Assembly (NCBI GenBank): GCA_910575275.1
Contig: CAJTEE010000002.1
Coordinates: 124,001 to 188,000 of the forward strand
Length of the DNA: 64,000 nt
DNA from: Lachnospiraceae bacterium
Lineage (GTDB): Bacteria > Bacillota > Clostridia > Lachnospirales > Lachnospiraceae
Reading direction: 5' to 3'
Made by a program: the position numbers and the translations under genes. The first letter of the stretch is position 1. Each line of letters opens with the position of its first letter. This document shows, one piece after another, positions 24,333 to 33,139 of this stretch. Below the pieces are notes generated by a model. It ran no database searches, was not told the DNA's origin, and was given only the letters and a program-made list of their open reading frames with translations.

Positions 24333-25550
24333 ATGGCAAGATTATCACTTTGGATTCCGCCCTTTTCACCGGATTATTCAGGAGCGGCGGCGGTTCTGTT
24401 TGACCTGAAGACGGTTACGGCCATGCATGACGGCTCCGGCTGCACAGGAAATTATACGAGCTACGACGAGCCGCGGTGGTACGGGTCGAAAGCAGGGATC
24501 TTCTGCTCGGGCCTTCGAAGAATCGACGCAATTCTCGGGGATGACGAGAAGCTGATGAAAAAGATGACAGCAGCGGCAGCCGATTTAAAACCGGATATCC
24601 TGGCGCTGATCGGAAGTCCGGTACCGATGGTGATCGGCGCCGATTTAAAGGGGATTGCCGCAGAGCTTGAGGAACGAACTGGGCTCCCCAGCTTCGGCTT
24701 TGACACGACTGGAACAGCCTATTATGACCAGGGCGCATACCTGGCGGGGACGGCTCTTATGGATCGGTTTACGAAGCTGCCAAAGAGCGGGAGGCAGACG
24801 GACAGACACCAAGTCAACATTCTCGGGGCTCTCCCGATGGACTTCGGGAACGGGGAGAATGTGGAAGCGCTTCGGGAAATTCTTGAGAAAAACGGCTGGG
24901 AGATTGGGCTTACCTTTGCTATGGGCTATACGTTAGACGAGCTGGCAAATGCAGCCGAGGCAGACGTGAATCTGGCGGTCTCGCGGTTTGGCTACCGTAT
25001 GGCGGTCTATATGGAGCAGAAATTTGACATTCCCTTCGTCTGCGGATTTCCAGCGGGAGAGCTGCAGGAAAAACGGCTTTTGGCGGCTTTGCAAAAGACG
25101 GCCGAAATGGGAACGTCAACGGTTTTAAAGGATCGATGTCCGGGGGCGGCTCACGAGAAGGTCTCTGAAGGGAAAAAGGAAACATTTCTGATCCTTGGGG
25201 AGGAGGTTATGGCGAATGCAATCCGAAATGTGCTGGAGGAACATTTTACGGGCTGTAACGCCGTCGTGGGCTGTCTGTTCGGACGCGAACAGGCGCTTGC
25301 AAGGGACTGCGATTTGGAGTTGAAGACGGAGCGGCAGATTAAGGAAGCGATGAACAGCGATGAGTACAAAACTGTGATCGCAGATCCGTTTCTTGAGCCG
25401 CTTTTGGAGGAGGGATCTAAAAAATCGTTTATGCCTCTGGCACAGTATGCGGTTTCCAGTAAGCTCGGGGAGCAGGAAGCGGCGGTTTTGGCAGGCGGCA
25501 GGTTCGAACAGTGGTTCAAAAAAGGTAAAATCAGGAGGATGAAGCAATGA
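24333..25550 (+). CDS. Nitrogenase component 1-like subunit B
   Basis: A 405-residue second component 1-like subunit. HDGSGCTGNYTSYDEPRW around Cys37 resembles the first ligand motif of NifK/BchB-type proteins, and Cys58 lies in FCSGLRR. Where relatives carry a third Cys just before IGDD, this one reads IGSPVPMVIGADL, so that Cys is missing. Together with subunit A about five Cys are available, enough for a [4Fe-4S] centre but short of a nitrogenase P-cluster set. AGGAGG precedes ATG 24333, and the 3' end overlaps the lipoprotein gene by ATGA. It likely acts on a small substrate rather than N2; the identity is unknown. Confidence 0.8.
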   Translation: MARLSLWIPPFSPDYSGAAAVLFDLKTVTAMHDGSGCTGNYTSYDEPRWYGSKAGIFCSGLRRIDAILGDDEKLMKKMTAAAADLKPDILALIGSPVPMVIGADLKGIAAELEERTGLPSFGFDTTGTAYYDQGAYLAGTALMDRFTKLPKSGRQTDRHQVNILGALPMDFGNGENVEALREILEKNGWEIGLTFAMGYTLDELANAAEADVNLAVSRFGYRMAVYMEQKFDIPFVCGFPAGELQEKRLLAALQKTAEMGTSTVLKDRCPGAAHEKVSEGKKETFLILGEEVMANAIRNVLEEHFTGCNAVVGCLFGREQALARDCDLELKTERQIKEAMNSDEYKTVIADPFLEPLLEEGSKKSFMPLAQYAVSSKLGEQEAAVLAGGRFEQWFKKGKIRRMKQ

Positions 25551-26728
25551 GAAATCTGAAACGGTGGGCGGCGGTCCTTACGGCTGCTGCTATGATGACG
25601 GCGTCGTTGAGCGCGTGCAGCAAAGGAGAGGCTGTTCAGGCGACGGAGGCAGAAAAATCTGCAAATGCAGAGGCAGAGACGACAGGGTCAGATGAGGAGA
25701 CAGCCAAGAAAGAGACCCATATCGTCGTCGATCATACGGGACGAGAGGTTGAGCTTCCGGTTGAAGTAGACCGGATTGTTATTTCGTCTATCCTGCCGCT
25801 TCCGTCCGTGTATTGCCTGTTTGAGGGGTCTGCAGATAAGCTGGTCGGGATTCACCCGTCTTCGATGGCGGCAGCCCAAAATTCGATCCTGCCTGCAGTC
25901 GTTCCAGATATTGTGGATGTCAACACGGACTTTCTGACTGGCGAGGACTTAAATATAGAGGAGCTTTTAAATCTGAAGCCAGATGTGGTCTTTTACCGTG
26001 CGGAGGATACGGAGGAATACGAAAAGCTGGCGGCAGCCGGAATTCCGGCGATCGGTTTTTCCACGGCGAATTGGGATTTTGACTGCATTGCGACCTTCGA
26101 GGGCTGGGTCGAACTTCTGGGCGAGGTTCTGGGGCAGGAAGACAAGGCGGCCGGGATCGTCGAATACGGCCGGGAGACAAAGGCAGAGATAGCCGCAAAA
26201 CTACAGGCGGCGTCCGGAATTGAAAAGCCTCGCGTGCTGATCCTTTTTAATTATGCGGGCGGCGTGATCAAGACCTCCGGAAGCCATCATTTCGGCCAGT
26301 ATTGGATTGAATCTGCAGGCGGTGTCAATGTGGCGGCCGAGCTTAGCGGCAACCCGGAGATCAATATGGAGCAGATCTATGAGTGGGATCCGGATATGAT
26401 TTTTATCACGAATTTCAGTCCTTATCAGCCGGAGGATCTCTATCATAATAGCATCAAGGGACACGACTGGAGCAACGTGCGTGCGGTGAAGGAGGGAAAG
26501 GTTTATAAATTCCCCTTGGGCATGTACCGCTGGTTCCCGCCGGCTTCGGATACGCCGCTTGTTTTAAAATGGCTCTCGACCATCCTTTGTCCGGAGATTT
26601 TTGCGGATACGGATATGGAAAAAGAGGTTCGCGACTATTACAAACGGTTTTATGGCGTAGAACTGACCGACGCGCAGGTGGAGCAGATATTTAATCCGGC
26701 CAGCGAAGCCTCGGGCGTAAGTAAGTAA
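25547..26728 (+). CDS. FecB/BtuF-family substrate-binding lipoprotein
   Basis: A 393-residue lipoprotein: the signal peptide ends in the lipobox LSAC, then a low-complexity Ala/Glu linker (residues 26-60), then a two-lobe domain of the Periplasmic_2 family (HIVVDHTGREVELPVEVDRIV, LLNLKPDVVFY, WDPDMIFITN). This family binds ferric siderophores, heme, cobalamin or other metal chelates. It is ATGA-coupled to the component 1-like gene and followed by its own permease and ATPase, so uptake and the reductase are likely parts of one pathway. The ligand cannot be told from the sequence; SGSHHFGQYW has histidines that could contact a metal. Confidence 0.85.
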   Translation: MRNLKRWAAVLTAAAMMTASLSACSKGEAVQATEAEKSANAEAETTGSDEETAKKETHIVVDHTGREVELPVEVDRIVISSILPLPSVYCLFEGSADKLVGIHPSSMAAAQNSILPAVVPDIVDVNTDFLTGEDLNIEELLNLKPDVVFYRAEDTEEYEKLAAAGIPAIGFSTANWDFDCIATFEGWVELLGEVLGQEDKAAGIVEYGRETKAEIAAKLQAASGIEKPRVLILFNYAGGVIKTSGSHHFGQYWIESAGGVNVAAELSGNPEINMEQIYEWDPDMIFITNFSPYQPEDLYHNSIKGHDWSNVRAVKEGKVYKFPLGMYRWFPPASDTPLVLKWLSTILCPEIFADTDMEKEVRDYYKRFYGVELTDAQVEQIFNPASEASGVSK

Positions 26729-26741
26729 CGGTTGAGAGAGC

Positions 26742-27755
26742 ATGAAGCAGATGCAAAGGAACCGGTTATTTTTAAGTATCATCATCGGCATTCTGCCGGC
26801 GGCGGCAGCAGTCATATGCGTGGGTATCGGCCGCTACCACATTTCCCCATGGGAGTCTCTGGAAATCCTTCTCTCGCCGATTACCGGCAGAGAGGTGGAT
26901 CCGCAGGGCATATCCGCCGTATTTAACGTCAGGCTGCCGCGTATCCTTTTGGCGCTCGCGGTGGGAGCGGGGCTGTCCGCGTCCGGAACGGCCTTTCAGG
27001 CCCTCTTTTCCAATCCGCTTGCGACGCCAGATACACTTGGCGTCGCAACAGGCGCCTCCTTTGGAGCAGTATTTGCGCTCCTTTTTACGAGGAACATTTT
27101 TGTTGTCCAGCTTGCGGCGCTTGCCATGGGGCTTCTGGCACTCGCCGGAACGTGTCTGATTGGCGGCGCAGGCAGGGGACGGGGAATTTTAATGGTGGTT
27201 TTGGGCGGCATGGTTGTCTCGGCCGTATTTGAGGCGCTGGTCTCACTGGTGAAATTTGTGGCTGATCCGGAGGAGGATCTGCCGGCGATTACCTACTGGC
27301 TGATGGGCAGCATGTCCCGGGCGACTTACCGAGGACTGCTTTTGGGAATCCCACTGATCGGAGTGGGAGCAGGAATCCTCTTTTTGCTTCGATGGAGGTT
27401 AAATATTCTTTCGCTGCAGGAGGATGAGGCAAGAGCTCTGGGATTGGATTTAAAAAAGCTACGGCTGCTTATCATGGCGGCGGCGACCTTGGTTACGGCC
27501 TCCTGCGTTTCTCTTTGCGGGAAGATTGGCTGGGTCGGGCTTTTAATCCCCCATACGGCACGTATGCTTTATGGAAGCGACAACAGGCGGATTTTGCCGG
27601 CCGGCATGGCACTTGGGGCTTCTTTTATGGTATTCATCGATACGGCATCGCGCGCGGCGACCGCCTCGGAGATTCCAGCCTCCATTTTGACCGCGTTGAT
27701 CGGGGCTCCATTTTTTATTTTGCTGCTTCGCAAAACAGGAGGTGCGAGACTGTGA
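26742..27755 (+). CDS. FecCD-family importer permease
   Basis: A 337-residue type II importer permease with nine or ten helices, of the BtuC/FhuB/FecC group. Family segments include FNVRLPRILLALAVGAGLSASG with FQALFSNPLATPDTLGVATGAS, and LCGKIGWVGLLIPHTARMLYG. It lies 13 bp after the lipoprotein gene, with GAGAGAG upstream. Its stop overlaps the GTG start of the ATPase gene. Uptake of a metal chelate or tetrapyrrole is typical of the family. Confidence 0.92.
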   Translation: MKQMQRNRLFLSIIIGILPAAAAVICVGIGRYHISPWESLEILLSPITGREVDPQGISAVFNVRLPRILLALAVGAGLSASGTAFQALFSNPLATPDTLGVATGASFGAVFALLFTRNIFVVQLAALAMGLLALAGTCLIGGAGRGRGILMVVLGGMVVSAVFEALVSLVKFVADPEEDLPAITYWLMGSMSRATYRGLLLGIPLIGVGAGILFLLRWRLNILSLQEDEARALGLDLKKLRLLIMAAATLVTASCVSLCGKIGWVGLLIPHTARMLYGSDNRRILPAGMALGASFMVFIDTASRAATASEIPASILTALIGAPFFILLLRKTGGARL

Positions 27756-28552
27756 GGTTTGAAGTGAAAAACGGGAGCTTTGGCTATGGGAATACAAAGA
27801 TCCTGCAAAATATTTCCTTTTCACTGGAGGGAAACTCCCTGATGGCAGTTCTGGGATCGAACGGAGTAGGGAAAACAACGCTTTTAAAATGTATGATGGG
27901 GCTTTTGAAGTGGAACGAGGGGGAGACGAGACTGGACGGAAGGCCATTGTCCTCGCTAAGACCCTCGGATGTATGGAAACGCATTGCCTATGTCCCACAG
28001 GCGAAGGGGGCGGCGCTCTCTTATACGGCGCTTGAGATGGTGTTAATGGGACGCTCCGCCAGGCTTGGGCTGTTTGCCCAGCCGACTGAGGAAGATCTGG
28101 CCGCTGCGAGGGAGGCCATGAGGACGGTCGGGGTAGAATTTTTAAAGGATAAGCCGTGCAGCCGGATGAGCGGCGGGGAGCTCCAGATGGTGCTGATTGC
28201 CCGGGCACTGTGCGGAGGCCCTGAAATGCTGATCCTGGATGAACCGGAATCGAATCTGGATTTTAAAAACCAGCTCGTGATCTTAGAGCTTATCAGGGTG
28301 TTGTCGAAGGAAAAAGGGCTGGCGGCAATTATCAATACCCATTATCCGGCTCATGCGCTGAAGTTGGCAGATCAGGCGCTTATTTTGAACCGGGACGGCG
28401 TGAGCGTCTTTGGGACGGCCAAGGAGGTCATTACGGAGGCCAATATGAAGCGGGCGTTTTCCGTGTATGTGAGGATTGCAAAGTACCAATATGAGGGCGT
28501 CGATTACCGTAGTGTGATCCCGATTCGGATATGCAAGAGTGCCGGAGTGTAA
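27752..28552 (+). CDS. FecE/BtuD-type importer ATPase
   Basis: A 266-residue ATPase starting at GTG 27752, which overlaps the permease stop as GTGA and follows AGGAGGTGCGA. Walker A GSNGVGKTT, signature RMSGGELQ, Walker B MLILDEPESNLD and H-loop NTHYP are all present. The frame is open further upstream to 27515, but that part is antisense-like sequence inside the permease. It completes the importer and ends the roughly 7-kb operon, facing the lysR gene with an 8-bp gap. Confidence 0.92.
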   Translation: MRFEVKNGSFGYGNTKILQNISFSLEGNSLMAVLGSNGVGKTTLLKCMMGLLKWNEGETRLDGRPLSSLRPSDVWKRIAYVPQAKGAALSYTALEMVLMGRSARLGLFAQPTEEDLAAAREAMRTVGVEFLKDKPCSRMSGGELQMVLIARALCGGPEMLILDEPESNLDFKNQLVILELIRVLSKEKGLAAIINTHYPAHALKLADQALILNRDGVSVFGTAKEVITEANMKRAFSVYVRIAKYQYEGVDYRSVIPIRICKSAGV

Positions 28553-28560
28553 GCCCCAGG

Positions 28561-29451
28561 CTACAGACAGAGCAGCTCCTTTTCAAGGAGAGAAAGATAT
28601 TCCTTTGTCAAAGGATTGGAGTTGTCCTTTCCGATAACGGCAGAAATTTGATAGCTTAGGCGGGGATAGGGAATGCTGACCCAGCCTAAGCGTTTTTTTT
28701 CGCGGGGAGGCGTGGGGATTCCGATGCTGAAAGCGTCTGTGTCCGTAACCAACTGGCTGCGTGTCAGGCTGTCGTTGACATAGATGATCTTGTTGGGATT
28801 GATGACGTTTAAATCGCTTAAGGCCTTGTAGGAATGATTGACGGAGCCGGCATAATGGACAAAGGGATAATTCCACAAACGTTCGAAGGAAAAGCCGCTT
28901 TCCAGCAACGGATGTCCTTCTCGAAGATTCACATAGCCGATGACATGCTTAAGCGGCATAATAAACATCATTCGGGTGCTTGTATAATGAAAAAGCTCCT
29001 GCTCGATCTGATCGGAATAAATCACGATTCCCAGAGTCGCCTTGGACTGATAGACAGAATCCAGCACATCGTAGACATTCTCCTGCAAAATGGAAAAATG
29101 AAACATATCCCACTCCTGGTATTTGCGTATCAGGGCATAGAGCGCATAGGAGGCAATGGGATTATAGGATGATGAAACATGAAATTGAAGCTTATCCGTT
29201 ACTTTTTGAAGCGTGTACAGTTTTTCGCTTTCCTGAAGAATCCTGTTGGCGATTCTTAGGGCCTGCTTTCCGTAATCGGTAAACAGGATTCCTTTATTGG
29301 TGCGCATTAAAATCTGATAGCCGAGCTCTTTTTCGAGAGCTTTCACGGCATTAGTCAGACTGGGCTGTGAAATATACAGGCTTTTACTGGCCTTGTTCAG
29401 GGAACCATATTTTTCGATGGCGGCCAGATATTCCAAGGCTTTGAGATTCAT
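28561..29451 (-). CDS. LysR-family transcriptional regulator, likely of tryptophanase
   Basis: A 296-residue LysR protein. The winged helix lies at residues 1-60 (LEYLAAIEKYGSLNKASKSLYISQPSLTNAVKALEKELG), followed by the effector-binding domain. ATG 29451 has AAGGAG eight bases upstream; an in-frame start at 29475 is less likely. It is transcribed divergently from tnaA, with a perfect 11-bp inverted repeat between them, the classic LysR arrangement. The co-inducer may be tryptophan or another aromatic compound, which is inference. Confidence 0.9.
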   Translation of the reverse strand: MNLKALEYLAAIEKYGSLNKASKSLYISQPSLTNAVKALEKELGYQILMRTNKGILFTDYGKQALRIANRILQESEKLYTLQKVTDKLQFHVSSSYNPIASYALYALIRKYQEWDMFHFSILQENVYDVLDSVYQSKATLGIVIYSDQIEQELFHYTSTRMMFIMPLKHVIGYVNLREGHPLLESGFSFERLWNYPFVHYAGSVNHSYKALSDLNVINPNKIIYVNDSLTRSQLVTDTDAFSIGIPTPPREKKRLGWVSIPYPRLSYQISAVIGKDNSNPLTKEYLSLLEKELLCL

Positions 29452-29512
29452 AACACATTCTCCTTCGGGAAACAAGCATATAGGAAAAAGCTATATCCAT
29501 AGAAATAACAGG

Positions 29513-29545
29513 TATTATACAAACTATAACATAATTTGTATAATA
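29513..29545. promoter_or_regulatory. Perfect inverted repeat holding symmetric divergent promoters
   Basis: Arms TATTATACAAA (29513-29523) and TTTGTATAATA (29535-29545) are exact complements with an 11-bp centre. Each arm contains TATAAT as a -10 box: minus strand at 29514-29519 for lysR and plus strand at 29539-29544 for tnaA. The opposite arm supplies a TATACA -35-like element at 17 bp. The two promoters therefore overlap fully, and the repeat is a natural LysR site. Confidence 0.8.
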
Positions 29546-29598
29546 AAGCTATCCCCTTTGGAAGTCAGATGGAGGAAAAAACAAGAGGAGGAATTCAG

Positions 29599-30984
29599 AT
29601 GAAATTTATGCCAGAGCCGTATCGAATCAAGATGGTAGAGCCAATCAAGATGACAACGAGAACGGAACGAGAAGAAAAGATCAAGGAGGCGGGATATAAC
29701 CTGTTTCGTCTGCGGGCCGAGGATGTCTATGTGGATACGCTGACGGATTCCGGGACGAACGCGATGAGCGACGCACAGTGGTCCGCGTTAATGCGGGGCG
29801 ATGAGGCCTATGCAGGGGCAAAAAGCTATTATCATTTGGTGGAAGCGGCCCAGGATATTTTCGGATACAAATACATACAGCCGGTCCATCAGGGGAGAGC
29901 GGCGGAAAAGGTGCTGTTCCCGAGCTTCTTGGAAAAAGGAAAATATGCGATTGCAAACCTGTTTTTTGATACGACTCGTGCGCATGTGGAGCTTGCAGGA
30001 GCGCGCTGCCTGGAGGCGTGCTGTCCGGAAGCGGCAGATTCCCAGCTCCGTGCTCCGTTTAAAGGCAATATGGACATTGCCAAAATGGAGCAGCTTATTA
30101 AAGAAAAGGGAGCGGAAAATATTGGTATGGTTGTAATGACGATTACGAATAATTCTGCCGGTGGACAGCCTGTATCCCTGAAAAATATGCGCGAGGTTGC
30201 TGCTCTTTGCAAAAAATATGGGATTCATTTGAACATTGACGCGGCACGCTATGCAGAAAACGCTATGTTTGTAAAACTGCGGGAAAAAGAATGCAGGGAC
30301 ATGTCCGTCAAGGAGATCACAAGGGAGTTTTTTAAGTTGGCGGATACCTTTACCATGTCTGCAAAAAAGGATACGATCGTCAACATGGGAGGCCTGATTG
30401 GCGTGAGGGATGCAGATGCGCCGTATATTTTGAAAATAAAGGCGAACTGCATCAGCTATGAGGGGTTCTATACCTATGGAGGGTTGAACGGCCGGGATCT
30501 GGAGGCACTGGCGGTCGGACTTTACGAGGGAATTGACGAGAACTGGCTGCGTTACCGTCTGGGAACGATGGAATACATCGGAGAGCGGCTGGATGAATAT
30601 GGCATTCCCTATCAGAGCCCGGCAGGGGGCCATGGAATTTTTCTCGACGCAGCAAAATTTTATCCGCAGATTCCCTACTATGAATTTCCGGGCCAGGTGT
30701 TAGCCATCGAACTGTATAAGGAGTGCGGACTGCGTGGCTGTGATATTGGCTCCTATATGATCGGGAACGATCCGGATACGGGAAAACAGCTTCAGTCCGT
30801 CAATGAATTTACCCGGCTTGCGATTCCAAGGAGAGTCTATACACAAAGCCATTACGATATGGTCATTGAGGCCATCAATGAGGTATGGAAAAAGCGGGAA
30901 ACGATCCGGCATGGCTACAAAATCACATGGGAACCGCCGATTTTAAGACACTTCCAGGCGGAATTGACGCCGGTGAAAGAATAG
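29599..30984 (+). CDS. tnaA: Tryptophanase (tryptophan indole-lyase)
   Basis: A 461-residue PLP enzyme of the tryptophanase/tyrosine phenol-lyase family, making indole, pyruvate and ammonia. The PLP lysine is Lys257 in MSAKKD. Asp124 (FFDTT) and His451 (ILRHF) match the residues that mark tryptophanase, while tyrosine phenol-lyase has Thr at the former and Arg in the segment read here as CDIGS. So tryptophanase is favoured. ATG 29599 follows AGGAGG; the frame open from 29536 runs into the promoter. There is no tryptophan permease next to it. Indole production from dietary tryptophan would be expected. Confidence 0.9.
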   Translation: MKFMPEPYRIKMVEPIKMTTRTEREEKIKEAGYNLFRLRAEDVYVDTLTDSGTNAMSDAQWSALMRGDEAYAGAKSYYHLVEAAQDIFGYKYIQPVHQGRAAEKVLFPSFLEKGKYAIANLFFDTTRAHVELAGARCLEACCPEAADSQLRAPFKGNMDIAKMEQLIKEKGAENIGMVVMTITNNSAGGQPVSLKNMREVAALCKKYGIHLNIDAARYAENAMFVKLREKECRDMSVKEITREFFKLADTFTMSAKKDTIVNMGGLIGVRDADAPYILKIKANCISYEGFYTYGGLNGRDLEALAVGLYEGIDENWLRYRLGTMEYIGERLDEYGIPYQSPAGGHGIFLDAAKFYPQIPYYEFPGQVLAIELYKECGLRGCDIGSYMIGNDPDTGKQLQSVNEFTRLAIPRRVYTQSHYDMVIEAINEVWKKRETIRHGYKITWEPPILRHFQAELTPVKE

Positions 30985-31046
30985 AAAAAAGGGGCTATTC
31001 CTGCTCCAGCCATTTGTCCTAAGCTTTCGAGATTTAATGTTTTATG

Positions 31047-31075
31047 GGGTATGAGCAATTTATTTGCTTATACCC
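31047..31075. other. Hairpin in the gene-poor stretch after tnaA
   Basis: 12-bp arms GGGTATGAGCAA and TTGCTTATACCC (one G-T pair) with a 5-nt loop. It lacks a downstream T-tract, so it is a weak terminator candidate or an operator. The surrounding 30985-31435 stretch has no intact gene. Around 31240-31370 the plus strand reads FVRNVPWYGRRTISDLVEAA without a start codon, which looks like a small gene remnant of unknown family. Confidence 0.5.
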
Positions 31076-31354
31076 TGTTGAGGATATATGCATGAAAATT
31101 TTTTGAATCCATTTGCTTTTTGTGCAATATACACCCTGCACGATAGATGATCCTTTACCTGCAAGGCTCTTATTCCACCTATTATCCCATCTGACGAATG
31201 TATTCTTTTCCATTATTTCCATTTTTCCCAATCATTCTTCGAAACGAATATCGAATTTGTTCGCAATGTCCCATGGTATGGCCGGCGGACCATTTCAGAT
31301 TTAGTAGAAGCGGCTGAGAAATTGTTGAAAAACATATTCAAGAAAGAAAAGGGG

Positions 31355-31412
31355 TTGACAGAGAGAGGAAAAAGCGTTAAGCTATCTATAACGATCTAGT
31401 ATAACGTTATAG
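31355..31412 (+). promoter_or_regulatory. Promoter region with palindromes for the AtuA-like operon
   Basis: A consensus -35 TTGACA at 31355-31360; the -10 box is unclear (TAAGCT at 31378-31383 is the 17-bp match). Just downstream, CTATAACG (31386-31393) and CGTTATAG (31405-31412) form an inverted repeat, and TATAACGTTATA (31400-31411) is itself a perfect palindrome. This layout suggests a repressor site at the start of transcription. Confidence 0.55.
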
Positions 31413-31435
31413 TAATGAGAGAAAGGAGCTTTTGC

Positions 31436-32806
31436 ATGAAGAAAATTGCGATTGGAGGAGGCCAGGGTTTTTGGGGCGATTCTCCGGATGCGGCTCTCCA
31501 CATGCTGCGGCATGGGGACATTCAGTACATGAGCTGCGACTATCTGGCGGAGCTGACGCTTTCCATCATGGCTAAGCAGCAAGTAAAAGATCCGTCGAAG
31601 GGCTTTGCACCAGATTTTGTAAGCCGGATCTTAAAGGAGGCCGGCAGGGAGGCATGGCAGAAGGGAATCCGGATCTGCACCAATGCGGGCGGCATGAACA
31701 TCTCAGGCTGTGTGGATGCGATCCATGACTGGGCGGCCGGCGAGAAGATGAAAGGGTATAAGATCGGATATGTGACTGGGGATAACATCAAGGACAAGAT
31801 TCCGAAGCTTTTAAAGGATGGCTGGACATTTCCCAATTTTGACTACGATGGAGATTTTCATGACATCCTGGATAAGATTTACAATGTAAACGCCTACATC
31901 GGCCACGAGGGGATCGAGGGCTGCTTAGAACAGGAGGCGGATGTCGTCATTACAGGCCGCGCCGCGGACAGCGCGTTGTTTATGGCGCCGCTTAAGCATG
32001 AATTTGGCTGGGCCGCCGATGACTGGGACAATCTGGCGCGCGGCATCATGGCCGGGCATCTCTTGGAGTGCGGCGGGCAGGGCGCAGGCGGCAACTACAT
32101 GTACGACTGGCGGAGCGTGCCGCGTATGGATGAGCTTGGCTTCCCGATCGCGGAGCTCACCGAGGATAGAATGGAGATCACAAAGGCCCCGGACTGCGGC
32201 GGGATCATCTGTGAGCAGAGCTTGAAGGAGCAGTTCTTATATGAGGTTCTGGATCCAGCCAATTACCTGACGCCGGATGTCAACGTGGATATCAGCCACG
32301 CGACGCTGACGCAGGTGGGAGACAACCGTGTGCGTGTCGGTGGGATCAAGGGAAAACCGAAGCCGGATACGTTAAAGCTATGTGTCGGCTATCACAAGGG
32401 CTGGAAGACGGTCAGCATGTTAAGCTTTGCATGGCCGGAGGCGTATGAGAAGGCCAAATACTGCGGCGAGGTGATCATGAAGAAAATGAAACGCCTCGGC
32501 ATGCGGGCGGACGACGTACATATCAGCTACATCGGGCTCAACAGCCTGCATTTGGGTGTCGCGGATATGAGCGAGGAGACGCTCAAAAACTTAAACGAGT
32601 GCGTGCTGCGGATCGCCGTGTTCAGCGAGGACAAGAAGGAATGCGCGAAGATCATCCCGGAGATCAGCCCGTTACAGTTGAACGGCCCGCCAGGAGCCTC
32701 ATTCTTCGGAGGCCGCGCGCATGTGCAGGAGGTCATGGCGCTGTGGCCGACGATAATCCCACGGGATGCGGTGAAGGTTGAGAGTCATATTCTGGAGGTG
32801 AAATAG
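31436..32806 (+). CDS. AtuA-family (DUF1446) acyl-CoA metabolism protein
   Basis: A 456-residue protein of the DUF1446/AtuA family, named for acyclic terpene utilisation in Pseudomonas but of undefined enzymology. Segments such as GGGQGFWGDSPDAALHML, GGMNISGC, TGRAADSALF, GHLLECGGQGAGGNY and PPGASFFGGRA are family-typical. AAAGGAG precedes ATG 31436; the frame start at 31415 is too far upstream. It is followed with no gap by its small AtuA-C-like partner and a CoA transferase, so the trio probably activates and converts an acid as its CoA ester. The substrate is unknown. Confidence 0.85.
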   Translation: MKKIAIGGGQGFWGDSPDAALHMLRHGDIQYMSCDYLAELTLSIMAKQQVKDPSKGFAPDFVSRILKEAGREAWQKGIRICTNAGGMNISGCVDAIHDWAAGEKMKGYKIGYVTGDNIKDKIPKLLKDGWTFPNFDYDGDFHDILDKIYNVNAYIGHEGIEGCLEQEADVVITGRAADSALFMAPLKHEFGWAADDWDNLARGIMAGHLLECGGQGAGGNYMYDWRSVPRMDELGFPIAELTEDRMEITKAPDCGGIICEQSLKEQFLYEVLDPANYLTPDVNVDISHATLTQVGDNRVRVGGIKGKPKPDTLKLCVGYHKGWKTVSMLSFAWPEAYEKAKYCGEVIMKKMKRLGMRADDVHISYIGLNSLHLGVADMSEETLKNLNECVLRIAVFSEDKKECAKIIPEISPLQLNGPPGASFFGGRAHVQEVMALWPTIIPRDAVKVESHILEVK

Positions 32807-33139
32807 ATGGCGGAGATTTATTTAAACGAGATCGCGCACGGGCGCAGCGGGGATAAGGGCGATACCAGCAACGTCTGTGTGTATGCGAGAAAGCCGGAAT
32901 ATTATAAAATCATCGAGCGCGAGGTGACGCCGGAGAGGCTGAAGGAGTTTTTCGGTGACATGGTGAAGGGGGAGATCGTGCGGTACGAGCTTCCGACCCT
33001 GGGCGGCTTTAATTTTGTTATGCGGCATGCCCTGGGCGGGGGCGCGACGATGAGCCTGCGCCTGGACAGCCTCGGAAAGTCCATGGGGAGCGCCGTGATG
33101 CGCCTGAAAATCCATGTGGAGGACGGTGAGGTTTCGTGA
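32807..33139 (+). CDS. AtuA C-terminal-like small protein
   Basis: A 110-residue protein matching the domain that forms the C-terminus of some AtuA proteins (LNEIAHGRSGDKGDTSNVCVYA; later FNFVMRHALGGGATMSLRLD). Here it is a separate gene starting directly after the stop of the DUF1446 gene. Split AtuA N- and C-parts are common in Firmicutes. The two very likely form one complex. Its stop overlaps the GTG start of the CoA transferase as GTGA. Confidence 0.85.
   Translation: MAEIYLNEIAHGRSGDKGDTSNVCVYARKPEYYKIIEREVTPERLKEFFGDMVKGEIVRYELPTLGGFNFVMRHALGGGATMSLRLDSLGKSMGSAVMRLKIHVEDGEVS

Noticed and set aside
22310-25550. A nitrogen-fixation (nif) cluster
   Set aside because: nifB, nifE, nifN and FeMo-cofactor ligand motifs are not seen, and one subunit lacks a conserved Cys; it is nitrogenase-like only.
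29599-30984. Tyrosine phenol-lyase instead of tryptophanase
   Set aside because: Asp124 and His451 and the absence of the phenol-binding Arg segment match tryptophanase.
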